DNA of 64,000 bases from contig JASBRU010000003.1 in the NCBI GenBank assembly GCA_030149285.1, positions 188,001 to 252,000 on the forward strand, given 5' to 3'. Position 1 is the first letter of the stretch. Each line of letters begins with the position of its first letter. Source of the DNA: Flavobacteriales bacterium (GTDB taxonomy: Bacteria; Bacteroidota; Bacteroidia; Flavobacteriales; JASBRU01). Position numbers and translations under genes: made by a program. The notes beneath the pieces were generated by a model. The model had not been told where the DNA came from, searched no databases, and saw only the letters and a program-made list of their open reading frames with translations. This document shows, in pieces, positions 18,467 to 28,217 of the stretch.

Positions 18467-19207
18467 TTAGCCAATATTCCATATTTTCCAAGCCTGTTCT
18501 GCTTGTAATACCAGCATTTCTTTACCATTTATTACTTGAGCACCATGTTCCTTACCTAATTTCATAAATGTAGTTAGGGCAGGGTTGTAGGTCATGTCAA
18601 ACAATAAATGACTAGAAGTAAGTAGTTTATAAGGTATATCAGGTTTAGATTCTGTATTAGGATACGTACCTAATGGTGTAGTATTGATAACTAATTGATG
18701 ACTATTTATTATTTCATCATTAATGTCTTGGTAACTATAGGTAGAGTCTTGTTTTTCTCTAGATACAAACTGGCAGTCTATACCTAGTTTATGAAGTACG
18801 TACTGTACTGCTTTAGATGCTCCGCCTGTACCTAATACCAATGCCTTTTTATGGTGTTTCTCTAGCTGTTTTTTTAGAGACAACTCAAACCCATAAACAT
18901 CAGTATTAAAGCCTTTTGTGTGTTTATTATGAATATTTACTTTAATAGTATTTATAGCACCTATTTTTTCTGCCTCAGTATCAATTTCATCTAAAAATGG
19001 CAGTATAGATTCTTTATAGGGGATAGTGACATTTAAACCTCTAAGGTTAGGTGTTTGAACTAATAAGCCGGGGTATTCATTAATGGACTTCAGCTCAAAT
19101 AAGCTGTAAGAAGAATCAATAATGTTCTCTAATTGAAACTTGGATTCAAAATATTGTTTTGAAAAGGAATGGGTAAGTGGGTAGCCTATTAAACCATAAG
19201 CTTTCAT
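18467..19207 (-). CDS. aroE: Shikimate dehydrogenase
   Basis: 246 residues, slightly short for AroE but typical of Bacteroidota. The enzyme reduces 3-dehydroshikimate to shikimate with NADPH in aromatic amino acid synthesis. The shikimate-binding S-x-S (THSFSKQYF), catalytic Lys65 in NVTIPYKE, Asp103 in NTDVYGFE, the nucleotide-binding VLGTGGASKAV and the INTTPLG loop are all present. Its start overlaps the stop of the DUF368 gene by four bases (ATGA), so the two are co-translated; the functional link is unknown. Confidence 0.95.
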   Translation of the reverse strand: MKAYGLIGYPLTHSFSKQYFESKFQLENIIDSSYSLFELKSINEYPGLLVQTPNLRGLNVTIPYKESILPFLDEIDTEAEKIGAINTIKVNIHNKHTKGFNTDVYGFELSLKKQLEKHHKKALVLGTGGASKAVQYVLHKLGIDCQFVSREKQDSTYSYQDINDEIINSHQLVINTTPLGTYPNTESKPDIPYKLLTSSHLLFDMTYNPALTTFMKLGKEHGAQVINGKEMLVLQAEQAWKIWNIG

Positions 19208-20220
19208 TTCGCTTTCTCAATTTTACTACCATAGTACTCAATTGCCCACAACACTACTATACCTAGTACCATTAACCCTATAGCAGAAAGGTTGTATCCT
19301 CCCCATTCAGCAGGGAAATACTTTTCATAGCTTGAAATAATAGGTTCTCCATGTCTATCTAGCTGTAACAATCCATTTATCTCTAAATAAACATCATTTT
19401 TCCATGGCCATATAATATATAATGACCCTAAGATAAAGCCCGTTAACAGAGCTATTGTTATGTCTTTATACTTCTTAAGCAAAACAGCTATTACATGAGA
19501 AAAAGCAAATAAACCTATTAAAGAACCAACAGCAAATAATCCAAAATAAACCAAGTGATTCATCATCTCTTTATTTGCTAGTGCTTCCGATAAATCTCCG
19601 GATAAAGCCATTTTAATAAATTCCGACAAGTAATTAATGGAATCTACCATCAATAATAGATAGTTGCCCATTAGAATAAGAATAAATGAACCTGACAAGC
19701 CTGGCAACAACATACCACTAATACCTATAACTCCACAAAGAACAATATAAAATAAGTTTTCATTTTGAGTAGTGGAGGGGTTTAAAAATGCTAAAATTAA
19801 GGCAATTGCTAAACCAATAACGAATGACAATATACTCTGTGCATTCCACTTACTAATTGTTTTACCTACATAGTAAACAGAAGCTATTATTAAACCAAAG
19901 AAAAACGCCCAAATAAGTATAGGGTGTTCGTCAAACAAGTACTTAAATACTTTAGCTATAGTGAATATACTTACTAAGGTACCGCCAAACACAGCTACTA
20001 GAAAACTAAAATTGATGTGTTTAAACAGTTCTTTAAACTTAAAGCCTAATAACAGCTTTAATGCTTTTAAATTAAATGATTTAAGGGAGTTTATCAGTTC
20101 TTCGTATATACCGGCTACAAGTGCAATTGTACCACCTGATACCCCAGGAATAACATTTGCTGCCCCCATAGCAAAGCCTTTTAAGGCTATAAAGATGTAA
20201 TCTTTAGCTGTTCTTTGCAT
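19204..20220 (-). CDS. DUF368 integral membrane protein
   Basis: 338 residues with about eight to ten hydrophobic helices. The N-terminal GFAMGAANVIPGVSGGTIALVAGIYEEL signature and the repeated VIGISGMLLPGLSGSFILILMGNY are diagnostic for DUF368. The two motifs look like an internal repeat typical of transporters. Related DUF368 proteins have been implicated in polyprenyl-phosphate recycling, but the role here is not demonstrated by sequence. It is the upstream gene of aroE with ATGA overlap. Confidence 0.88.
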   Translation of the reverse strand: MQRTAKDYIFIALKGFAMGAANVIPGVSGGTIALVAGIYEELINSLKSFNLKALKLLLGFKFKELFKHINFSFLVAVFGGTLVSIFTIAKVFKYLFDEHPILIWAFFFGLIIASVYYVGKTISKWNAQSILSFVIGLAIALILAFLNPSTTQNENLFYIVLCGVIGISGMLLPGLSGSFILILMGNYLLLMVDSINYLSEFIKMALSGDLSEALANKEMMNHLVYFGLFAVGSLIGLFAFSHVIAVLLKKYKDITIALLTGFILGSLYIIWPWKNDVYLEINGLLQLDRHGEPIISSYEKYFPAEWGGYNLSAIGLMVLGIVVLWAIEYYGSKIEKAK

Positions 20221-20262
20221 TGTAAAAATTTATTGAGGGGCTAAAATAGTAAACAGATTCGA

Positions 20263-21654
20263 TTAAACTCGATGAGAATTGATTAATTGGTATATAACAG
20301 ACCTAGTTTTTAAATGTGGGAACACATTTACAATACTTTCTCTATCATCATAATTCAATTCTAATGCCCTGTTTAAAAACTCTGCTGCATCTGTGTCTTC
20401 ATTTAAAGTAAACAGATAGCCTGCCAAACGATAATGTAAGTCTGATGATTCCGGATTGATTTTAACACCTTGGTATAAAACTTCCAATGCATCATCAATC
20501 TCTTCTAAGTCAAATAATAGCTCAGCATAATCTATCCATACATCAGGATCAATATTACCTAGCTCTATTAGCTTTTGAAAAACCATTTCTGCTTCTTCCA
20601 TCAAACCTATCTTACGATATACATCTGCTAAGAAGAACCAATAATCAGGGTTCTCATTATCTATATCTAGTGCTTTTTTAATGCAGTAAATAGCTTCGTT
20701 GTTAAAACCCATTTCATCAGAAATAGAAGCTAACTCATACCAAGCGTCATCTAGCTGAGGGTCTTCTTTAGTTGCTTTTTTGAAAAACTGAAGCGCGTGT
20801 TGCTGATTCTTCATTTCTCTATAGCAATTACCTATTTTAAGGTAAGAGTAGCCAGTTGGGGTTTCAAAGGCAAAGGTTTCTAAATAGGTATTGGCAGCTT
20901 CTTCAAATCTGCCTTCTTCTTCATAAAGCCTAGCTCTCTCATAGTAGGCCGCTGTAAATGTATCATCAATTACAATTGCGTAATCAATAGCATTTAAAGC
21001 CTTATCATTTTTACCAATCTTAGAGTAAATAACACTTAGTTGATACCAGGAAACCTCTGAATACGGGTTCCAGTCGATAATTTGCTCAAAAAACTTAATT
21101 CCTTCTTCATGAAGGTTTAGCATGTCAAAACAAAAAGCAATATTATAAACCGCAATTTCATCTTCCGGATTATACTTTAATGCTCTTTTCAAATAAGGGA
21201 TAGCCTTTGCATATTCGCCCATATTCTGGTATTCATATGCTATATATGTGTCCATTTCCTCAGGGTCATCTGAGGCTTTTGCTGCTTTATAATATAATGC
21301 CAATGCTCTCTCAGAAAAACCCTGTTTAGACAAAATGGTTCCTCTGGCTATATATAACTCTACGTTATTTGGGTCTAAACTTTCGGCAGTGTTTAAATCT
21401 TTCAATGCTTCTTCCATTTTATTAGACACAGTTAACAACTGAGCTCTTTTAATAGGAAAAGAAACAGAAAAGGGATGTTGTTCCATAGCCATATTTGCGG
21501 CTACAAGAGCTTGGTTTATCTTACCTCTTTCGTAGTAATAGTCCGTGATATCTTCAAATTCATGTACATCAAAAAATAGTACTGAATTTTGTTTGAGCAT
21601 TGCCTCGAATCTTTCGATTAACAAACTCGGATTCCTCTGTTCTTTGTCAAGCAT
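20263..21654 (-). CDS. Tetratricopeptide-repeat protein
   Basis: 463 residues made of about eleven or twelve consecutive TPR units (for example ALKDLNTAESLDPNNVELYIARG, AIPYLKRALKYNPEDEIAVYNIA, ALNAIDYAIVIDDTFTAAYYERA). There is no signal peptide or membrane segment, so it is probably a cytosolic scaffold. It seems to be a single transcription unit, divergent from glmM. Homologues are widespread in Bacteroidota, but no function is established that I can name. The TPR call is secure and the role unknown. Confidence 0.85.
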   Translation of the reverse strand: MLDKEQRNPSLLIERFEAMLKQNSVLFFDVHEFEDITDYYYERGKINQALVAANMAMEQHPFSVSFPIKRAQLLTVSNKMEEALKDLNTAESLDPNNVELYIARGTILSKQGFSERALALYYKAAKASDDPEEMDTYIAYEYQNMGEYAKAIPYLKRALKYNPEDEIAVYNIAFCFDMLNLHEEGIKFFEQIIDWNPYSEVSWYQLSVIYSKIGKNDKALNAIDYAIVIDDTFTAAYYERARLYEEEGRFEEAANTYLETFAFETPTGYSYLKIGNCYREMKNQQHALQFFKKATKEDPQLDDAWYELASISDEMGFNNEAIYCIKKALDIDNENPDYWFFLADVYRKIGLMEEAEMVFQKLIELGNIDPDVWIDYAELLFDLEEIDDALEVLYQGVKINPESSDLHYRLAGYLFTLNEDTDAAEFLNRALELNYDDRESIVNVFPHLKTRSVIYQLINSHRV

Positions 21655-21789
21655 TGAATTGAGTGAAAATTACATTTACCAATGTAGAAAAATCAGTCGC
21701 GCAAATGTACTTATTACGCTGCTGTTTTTAACAAATTAATTAACAAATACTTTAATGGTTTCACTACCAATAAGTATGCCTGAAAAATT

Positions 21790-21797
21790 TATATTTG
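21790..21797 (+). promoter_or_regulatory. Putative -7 element of glmM
   Basis: TATATTTG matches TAnnTTTG and lies 32 bases before the glmM ATG at 21830. There is no clear -33 TTTG at the standard spacing. Confidence 0.4.
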
Positions 21798-21829
21798 CTC
21801 AACTATTTGATAAATTCTAAACGAGCAAA

Positions 21830-23224
21830 ATGGCATTAATAAAATCAATATCAGGTATCAGAGGCACCATTGGTGGTAAAACCGGAGAGGGATTAACACC
21901 AGTAGACGCAGTAAAGTTCGCAGCAGCATATGGCACTTGGTTAACCAGAAAGAACAACAATAAAAAATGTACTGTAGTAATTGGTAGAGATGCTCGTATA
22001 TCTGGCGAAATGGTTCGTCAGTTAGTAGGCGCTACATTACAAGGCTTAGGTATTAACGTTATAGACTTAGGTTTATCCACTACACCAACGGTAGAAATAG
22101 CTGTGCCATTAGAAAACGCTGATGGTGGAATTATACTAACAGCAAGCCACAACCCTAAACAGTGGAATGCTTTAAAGCTTTTAAATGAAAAAGGAGAGTT
22201 TGTTGATGGAGCTGACGGTGCAGATATACTATCTATAGCAGAAAATGAAGACTTTAACTTCGCCGAAGTAGATGATTTAGGAAGCTATAAGTTAGATGAT
22301 ACTTATATAGACAAACATATACAAGAAGTACTCAATCTACCATTAGTAGATGCTGAGGCTGTGAAAAACGCAAACTTTACTGTTGCGATTGATGCCGTAA
22401 ACTCAACGGGAGGTATAGCTATACCTGCTCTATTAAAAGCCCTAGGTGTAACTAATACTGTTGAATTGTATTGCGACCCAACCGGACACTTTCCGCATAA
22501 TCCGGAACCCTTAAAAGAGCATTTAGGAGACATCTCTAAAGCAGTAGTAGAAAACAAAGCCGATGTAGGTATTGTAGTTGACCCTGATGTAGATCGTTTA
22601 GCATTAATTTGCAATGATGGCTCTATGTTCGGAGAAGAATACACACTAGTGGCTTGTGCAGACTATGTATTAGCAAACACACCAGGTAATACAGTTTCTA
22701 ACATGTCATCTTCTCGTGCCTTAAGAGATGTTACAGAAAAACACAACGGAAGCTATAAAGCCAGTGCAGTAGGAGAGGTAAACGTTGTAAAACAAATGAA
22801 GGCTACTAATGCCATTATTGGCGGCGAAGGTAATGGAGGTATTATTTACCCAGAATCTCATTATGGTAGAGACTCTTTAGTTGGCGTTGCTTTATTCTTA
22901 TCTCATTTAGCCAAAACAGGTATGACTAGTCGCGAGTTACGCGATAGTTACCCAAATTACTTTATGAGTAAAAATAAAATTCAGCTAACACCTGAATTAG
23001 ATGTAGACAACCTTCTTGCTAAAATGGAAGAGCGCTATGCTAGCGAAAAGCCAAACACAATTGACGGTGTAAAAATTGACTTTGCAAATGAGTGGGTGCA
23101 CCTTCGCAAATCTAATACCGAACCAATTATCAGAATATATACAGAAAGTGGTAGCCAAGAATCTGCCGATGCTTTAGCTGTGAGAATAATTAACGAGATA
23201 AAAGAGGTTGCAGGAATTGCATAA
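21830..23224 (+). CDS. glmM: Phosphoglucosamine mutase
   Basis: 464 residues of the alpha-D-phosphohexomutase fold. The catalytic phosphoserine loop TASHNP is at 104-109 (Ser106), the metal-binding loop DPDVDRL is near 245, the sugar-binding loop GEGNGGI near 330, and the C-terminal phosphate loop RKSNTEPIIRIY near 425. The length and sequence fit the GlmM type of this phylum, which converts glucosamine-6-phosphate to the 1-phosphate for UDP-GlcNAc and peptidoglycan. A phosphomannomutase/phosphoglucomutase role cannot be fully excluded from sequence. A TATATTTG element precedes it. Confidence 0.9.
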   Translation: MALIKSISGIRGTIGGKTGEGLTPVDAVKFAAAYGTWLTRKNNNKKCTVVIGRDARISGEMVRQLVGATLQGLGINVIDLGLSTTPTVEIAVPLENADGGIILTASHNPKQWNALKLLNEKGEFVDGADGADILSIAENEDFNFAEVDDLGSYKLDDTYIDKHIQEVLNLPLVDAEAVKNANFTVAIDAVNSTGGIAIPALLKALGVTNTVELYCDPTGHFPHNPEPLKEHLGDISKAVVENKADVGIVVDPDVDRLALICNDGSMFGEEYTLVACADYVLANTPGNTVSNMSSSRALRDVTEKHNGSYKASAVGEVNVVKQMKATNAIIGGEGNGGIIYPESHYGRDSLVGVALFLSHLAKTGMTSRELRDSYPNYFMSKNKIQLTPELDVDNLLAKMEERYASEKPNTIDGVKIDFANEWVHLRKSNTEPIIRIYTESGSQESADALAVRIINEIKEVAGIA

Positions 23225-23266
23225 AGTAAAAAAGACTAAATTAGCTATACTGAAATTCTATTGAAG

Positions 23267-24763
23267 ATGAGCAACTTGCAGGACACAGCTATTTCTCTAG
23301 AGAAATATTTCGAACCATACCGTAAGAACATTATTGGTAATGGTCAAAAAATTATCACTCCTTATGGTGAGAAAGAGATTATCTATGCCGATTGGACTGC
23401 AAGCGGCAGACTCTACAGACCAATAGAAGAGAAGCTAGTTAATCAACTAGGCCCCTATGTAGCTAACACTCATACTGAGACTACTACTACGGGTACATCA
23501 ATGACTTTGGCCTACAAAAAAGCAAAAAGCATTATCAAAAAGCATGTGAATGCTGATAATAATGATGTATTTATAGCTTGTGGTACGGGCATGACTGGCG
23601 CTATAAATAAACTTCAACGCCTATTGGGCTTGCGAATTCCTGATAAAGCAAAATACTTTTCTACAATTGACTCTAAGATAAAGCCTGTTGTGTTTATTAC
23701 ACATATGGAACATCATTCAAACCAAACCACATGGCTAGAAACAATAGCCGATGTAGTTTGCTTAAATCCAATTGACAGCGGAACAGTAGACATAGAGCAA
23801 TTAAAGATTGAACTGGAAAAATATAAAGATAGAGAGGTTAAAATTGCTTCTATAACAAGCTGCTCTAATGTAACGGGTATTATGACGCCTTATCATCAGA
23901 TAGCAAAAATTATGCATCAACATGGAGGCTTGTGCTTTGTAGATTTTGCATGTTCTGCGCCCTACGTAAATATTAACATGCACCCCGAAGACCCTGAAGA
24001 AAAGCTTGACGCAATCTTCTTTTCTCCACATAAGTTTTTGGGGGGGCCTGGTACACCGGGAGTATTAATATTTTGTGCTGAACTTTATGATAACAAAGTA
24101 CCGGACAACCCAGGCGGAGGTACTGTAACATGGACTAACCCATGGGGAAAACATAAATACTTTGAGAATATAGAAGATAGAGAAGATGGGGGAACACCCG
24201 GCTTTTTACAAACTATAAAGGCCGCTTTAGCTATACAACTAAAAGAAGAGATTGGCGTAGATAATATTTTAGCTAGAGAACATGAAATGATTAGCCATGT
24301 TTTCTCTGAGTTGAAAACTTTAGATAACCTGCATATTCTTGCAGAAGAGTTTGAGAGCAGACTAGGGGTTATCTCTTTTTATATTGATGAATTACATTAC
24401 AACTTAGCGGTAAAAATGCTAAATGACCGATTTGGCATACAAACCAGAGGAGGTTGTTCTTGCGCCGGTACTTATGGGCATTATTTATTACAGGTAAATC
24501 CAGATTACTCTAAATCTATAACTGATGAGATAGATAATGGAGTACTTACCAACAAACCGGGTTGGATAAGGATGTCTATAAACCCTACTATGACCAACAT
24601 AGAGGTTGATTATATATGCCAATCTATTAAAAGTGTAGCCAATAATTGGAGGGAGTGGGCAAAAGATTATGAATACGCCCCGTCTGTTAATGAGTTTTAC
24701 CATAAAAACTCTCCAACCACAGAAAAGGATTTGGTTGACGACTGGTTTTCTTCTACTGAATAG
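23267..24763 (+). CDS. Class V aminotransferase-fold PLP-dependent enzyme
   Basis: 498 residues from the ATG at 23267 (a TTG two codons earlier is less likely). The fold-type I class V pattern is clear: HMEHHSNQTTW near 148, DFACSAPYV near 228, and the PLP-binding Lys256 in SPHKFLGGPG. Near the C-terminus GGCSCAGTYG carries Cys residues in the region where cysteine desulfurases place their active Cys. It may be a cysteine desulfurase/selenocysteine lyase relative or another sulfur or amino acid enzyme; the reaction is not certain. It is followed after 15 bases by a second class V enzyme of the NifS/IscS type. Confidence 0.82.
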   Translation: MSNLQDTAISLEKYFEPYRKNIIGNGQKIITPYGEKEIIYADWTASGRLYRPIEEKLVNQLGPYVANTHTETTTTGTSMTLAYKKAKSIIKKHVNADNNDVFIACGTGMTGAINKLQRLLGLRIPDKAKYFSTIDSKIKPVVFITHMEHHSNQTTWLETIADVVCLNPIDSGTVDIEQLKIELEKYKDREVKIASITSCSNVTGIMTPYHQIAKIMHQHGGLCFVDFACSAPYVNINMHPEDPEEKLDAIFFSPHKFLGGPGTPGVLIFCAELYDNKVPDNPGGGTVTWTNPWGKHKYFENIEDREDGGTPGFLQTIKAALAIQLKEEIGVDNILAREHEMISHVFSELKTLDNLHILAEEFESRLGVISFYIDELHYNLAVKMLNDRFGIQTRGGCSCAGTYGHYLLQVNPDYSKSITDEIDNGVLTNKPGWIRMSINPTMTNIEVDYICQSIKSVANNWREWAKDYEYAPSVNEFYHKNSPTTEKDLVDDWFSSTE

Positions 24764-24766
24764 TCG

Positions 24767-24774
24767 TAATTTTG
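24767..24774 (+). promoter_or_regulatory. -7 element just before the cysteine desulfurase gene
   Basis: TAATTTTG, matching TAnnTTTG, ends four bases before the ATG at 24779 and sits in the 15-base gap after the upstream gene. If active, it gives a leaderless or near-leaderless transcript independent of the upstream gene. Confidence 0.45.
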
Positions 24775-24778
24775 CTAT

Positions 24779-25918
24779 ATGAAAGTTTATTTTGACAATG
24801 CTGCAACAACTCCAATGTTGCAAGAGGTAGTAGACACCATGGTTGATGTAATGAACAACCATTTTGGAAACCCATCTTCAACACATGGTTACGGAAGAGA
24901 TTCGAGAGTAATTATCGAGCAGTGCCGTAAAAAAGTTGCCAAGTTATTAAACACTTCAGCAAACGAAATTATTTTCACATCAGGCGGTACAGAAGCCAAT
25001 AATATTGTACTACAATGCTCTGTAAGAGATTTGGGAGTTAAACATATCATTACATCTCCTTTAGAACATCATGCAGTAATACACACACTTGAGTTTATGG
25101 CTTCTAAGGGGCTAATTAAACTTAGCATAGTAAAAGTAAATAAGGCCGGAGAGGTTGATTTAGAAGACCTTTCTAAACTTTTGCAAACCAAAGATAAAAC
25201 CTTAGTATCCTTAATGCATGCTAATAACGAAATTGGTAACCTATTACCTTTAAAAGCAGTTGCTACATTATGCAAAGCAAACGATGCTCTTTTTCACTCA
25301 GATACTGTGCAATCTATTGGGCATTATGAGTTTGATTTAGCAGAAACCCCTATTGATTTTATTACTTGTTCATCCCATAAGTTTCACGGACCTAAAGGTG
25401 TAGGCTTTTTATTTGTAAGAGAAGGTATTCCTATCCGTTCTCTATCAGTAGGAGGGGCTCAAGAACGTGGTAAAAGAAGTGGTACTGAAAACACTGCAGG
25501 TATTGCCGGATTAACAAAAGCATTAGAGCTAGCATATACTGACAATGCAGATAAACAAAAGCACCTAAAAGCCTTAAAAAATCATTTAATAGCCGGTGTT
25601 AAAGAAACAATACCAACTGTAAGCTTTAATGGCTTAAGCGCAGATTTTGACAAAAGCTTAAATAAGGTGGTAAATATTCGTTTTCCTGAAACCAGTGAAG
25701 GAGATATGTTATTATTTAACCTTGATATTAATGGGGTAGCAGCATCCGGTGGTAGTGCATGCGCTTCAGGAAGCAATCAAGGGTCACACGTGCTACAAAC
25801 ATTGCAAAGCACAGAAGAACAACAAGCACCATCTATTCGCTTTTCATTCAGTAAGCAAAATACTATTAAGGAAGTTGACTATTTATTGGATGTTCTAAAA
25901 GAAATTTATTCTAATTAG
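24779..25918 (+). CDS. Cysteine desulfurase family protein (NifS/IscS-like)
   Basis: 379 residues. The class V fold has the typical start YFDNAATTPM, PLP-binding Lys201 in SSHKFHGPKG, and the active Cys328 in SACASGS on the mobile loop. These enzymes take sulfur from cysteine, giving alanine and a protein persulfide for iron-sulfur clusters or tRNA thiolation. Whether this is the main IscS or an auxiliary copy is not clear, as no iscU, suf or tRNA thiolase gene lies nearby. The gene overlaps the following convergent gene by 8 bases. Confidence 0.92.
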   Translation: MKVYFDNAATTPMLQEVVDTMVDVMNNHFGNPSSTHGYGRDSRVIIEQCRKKVAKLLNTSANEIIFTSGGTEANNIVLQCSVRDLGVKHIITSPLEHHAVIHTLEFMASKGLIKLSIVKVNKAGEVDLEDLSKLLQTKDKTLVSLMHANNEIGNLLPLKAVATLCKANDALFHSDTVQSIGHYEFDLAETPIDFITCSSHKFHGPKGVGFLFVREGIPIRSLSVGGAQERGKRSGTENTAGIAGLTKALELAYTDNADKQKHLKALKNHLIAGVKETIPTVSFNGLSADFDKSLNKVVNIRFPETSEGDMLLFNLDINGVAASGGSACASGSNQGSHVLQTLQSTEEQQAPSIRFSFSKQNTIKEVDYLLDVLKEIYSN

Positions 25919-27335
25919 CCTTCTCTTTATGAGGCTCATAACCGAATAACTGATTATCCTTTATAATGTTATCTACATAAGTAGGCAACATTTCTTCCCA
26001 GCCTTCTTCACCATCTTTAATCATCCTCAATACCTCTCTAGAGAATATTTGCAAGATAGATGGGTCATAATTATCCATATCTACAATTCTACCATTGTAA
26101 ATAAAGTAATCATATAATGGTTTTATACGTGGATGTACTTTTAATGAGCTAGAAGTTTGTACAGAATCTTCTGCGTCAGGCTGAGATGGGTATACAAATA
26201 TCTTTAAGTCTCTAGAGAATAATACTCCAAATGCTTCTAAAATACCGCCATTTAGATCTCTATAATATCTTTCATTAAATATTTCAACCAAATTGGTTAC
26301 GCCCAATATCAAGCCCATTCTGGCTTTTGTGAAAGTAGAGAAGTACTCAACCAGCTTATAGTACTGCTGGTGATTTGAGATTAGTACCGTTTGCCCTAAT
26401 GAGCATAAAATATCCGCTCTATCAATAAAATCTTGTTCATCAATCTCACCATCCATACTCAGGTTATTCAAAGTAATCTCAAATAACACCTGAAGATTGT
26501 CTTTATCTACACGCTTTTCATTGATAAACTGTCTGTAACCATTCTTAATCATGTCAATATTCACCTTGGTTACAGGCCTAAAACTACCTCTTAAAGCAAG
26601 TATATTCTTTTTATAGAGTAGGGCAGCAGGTAGTAAATTTCTTCCATCAGGACCAAATATTACGGCATCCGTCATACCATTCTTCACTAATTGAAGACTT
26701 AGCAAACGATTATCTACATCTTCAAAATCAGGACCTGAAAGATTAATCATATCTATCTCCAGTCTGTCCGGATCTAGATTATCATATAAAGACTTTAAAA
26801 GCTCTTTTGGATTATCTGCTAAATGAAAACAAGCATAAACCAAGTTTACGCCAACCTCGCCAATAGTTTCTTGCTGAAGACGAGCTTCATTCTCACGCAA
26901 ACGAACGTGTACTATTACTTCATTAGGTTCTTTTTCAGGGTTTAACTGAAACTTCATTCCTAGCCAACCATGCCCTTTAAACTTCTTAGTAAAGTTGATT
27001 GTGGCTACTGTATTGGCAAAAGAAAAGAATTTACGGTCAGGGAAATTCTCTCTGTCCAAGCGCTCCTCCATCAATTTATATTCATGGACAAGCATCTTCT
27101 TAAGTCTAGACTCAGTTACATACCTATTGTCTTTTTCCTTGCCGTATATGGCATCACTAAAATCCTTATCATACGCAGACATAGCCTTTGCTATAGTACC
27201 AGAAGCACCTCCTGCTCTAAAAAAGTGACGAACCACTTCTTGACCGGCACCAATTTCGGCAAAGGTTCCGTAAACATTAGAGTCTAAATTAATTTTTAGT
27301 GCTTTCTGCTTGGAAGTCAGTATTATACGCTCCAT
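25911..27335 (-). CDS. Conserved protein of unknown function
   Basis: 474 residues, no signal peptide or membrane segment. I do not recognise a domain with a defined activity. The N-terminus holds a strongly conserved-looking stretch, residues 23-48, around TFAEIGAGQEVVRHFF and GGASGTIAKAMSAYDK. A central part has beta-alpha patterns with Asp-rich turns (DNLDPDRLEIDMINLSGPDFEDVD). Close relatives are common in Bacteroidota with inconsistent names. The gene is single, between two convergent partners. The coding call is secure because of length, normal codon use and neighbours, but no function should be assigned. Confidence 0.75.
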   Translation of the reverse strand: MERIILTSKQKALKINLDSNVYGTFAEIGAGQEVVRHFFRAGGASGTIAKAMSAYDKDFSDAIYGKEKDNRYVTESRLKKMLVHEYKLMEERLDRENFPDRKFFSFANTVATINFTKKFKGHGWLGMKFQLNPEKEPNEVIVHVRLRENEARLQQETIGEVGVNLVYACFHLADNPKELLKSLYDNLDPDRLEIDMINLSGPDFEDVDNRLLSLQLVKNGMTDAVIFGPDGRNLLPAALLYKKNILALRGSFRPVTKVNIDMIKNGYRQFINEKRVDKDNLQVLFEITLNNLSMDGEIDEQDFIDRADILCSLGQTVLISNHQQYYKLVEYFSTFTKARMGLILGVTNLVEIFNERYYRDLNGGILEAFGVLFSRDLKIFVYPSQPDAEDSVQTSSSLKVHPRIKPLYDYFIYNGRIVDMDNYDPSILQIFSREVLRMIKDGEEGWEEMLPTYVDNIIKDNQLFGYEPHKEKAN

Positions 27336-27455
27336 GAAAATGTCTTATATCGTATGATCTATTTAGTTTCTAGCAAAGTTAAACAGATACTTTGATTATC
27401 TATAAAAAAAGTACTTATTTTAAGCTTTCTTCAAAAGAATAACGTTAATTCACGC

Positions 27456-28217
27456 ATGCAAATTACATTTCTAGGTACAGGAACATCTCAAGGCATACCC
27501 GTTATAGCTTGTGACTGTGCTATTTGTAAATCTACAGACAATAGAGACAAGCGTTTACGAACCTCTGTAATGGTTGAAGTAAATGGCAAGAATTTAGTTA
27601 TTGATACGGGACCGGATTTTAGGCAACAAATGCTTAGAGAAGATGTGCAACAATTAGATGCTGTACTCTTTACACACGAGCACATGGATCATTTAGCAGG
27701 GCTAGATGATGTGAGAGCCTTTAACTTTAAGCAAAGGCGTGACATGGACTTGTATTGTGATGAGCGTGTTTACAAAAGACTATTAGAGCAGTTCCCTTAT
27801 GCATTTGATGAGTTTAAATACCCCGGGGTACCTGAGTTAAAAACCCATATTATTGACGGAACTGCTTTTGAGCTTGATGCAATTAAAATTCAGCCTATTG
27901 AAGTATTGCATTACAAACTACCGGTATTGGGTTTTAGAATTGGCGACTTTAGTTACATAACTGATGCCAACTATATATCGGAAGAAGAACAAACTAAAAT
28001 TAAAGGCTCTAAGATATTGGTGATTAATGCACTTAGACAAGAAAAACACATTTCTCACTTTACATTAGAAGAAGCGTTAGAAATGATTGAAAGACTAGAA
28101 GTAGAGCAAGCATATTTAATTCACCTTAGCCATCAAATGGGTTTCCATAAAGAAATTGAGGCTAGCTTACCTAAGAATGTAAAGATTGCTTATGATGGAT
28201 TAAAGCTTAATCTATAG
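27456..28217 (+). CDS. MBL-fold metal-dependent hydrolase (PhnP-like)
   Basis: 253 residues. The metallo-beta-lactamase motif HEHMDH is at 74-79, preceded by VIDTGPDF. An N-terminal Cys-rich segment (ACDCAICKS, about 18-26) is typical of PhnP-like phosphodiesterases, where it binds a structural zinc. PhnP hydrolyses cyclic phosphodiesters, but no phosphonate genes are present, so the substrate is unknown. Later His (SHFT and HLSHQMGFH) complete the metal site. The gene ends tail-to-tail with the dihydroorotase-like gene, sharing 11 bases. Confidence 0.88.
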   Translation: MQITFLGTGTSQGIPVIACDCAICKSTDNRDKRLRTSVMVEVNGKNLVIDTGPDFRQQMLREDVQQLDAVLFTHEHMDHLAGLDDVRAFNFKQRRDMDLYCDERVYKRLLEQFPYAFDEFKYPGVPELKTHIIDGTAFELDAIKIQPIEVLHYKLPVLGFRIGDFSYITDANYISEEEQTKIKGSKILVINALRQEKHISHFTLEEALEMIERLEVEQAYLIHLSHQMGFHKEIEASLPKNVKIAYDGLKLNL

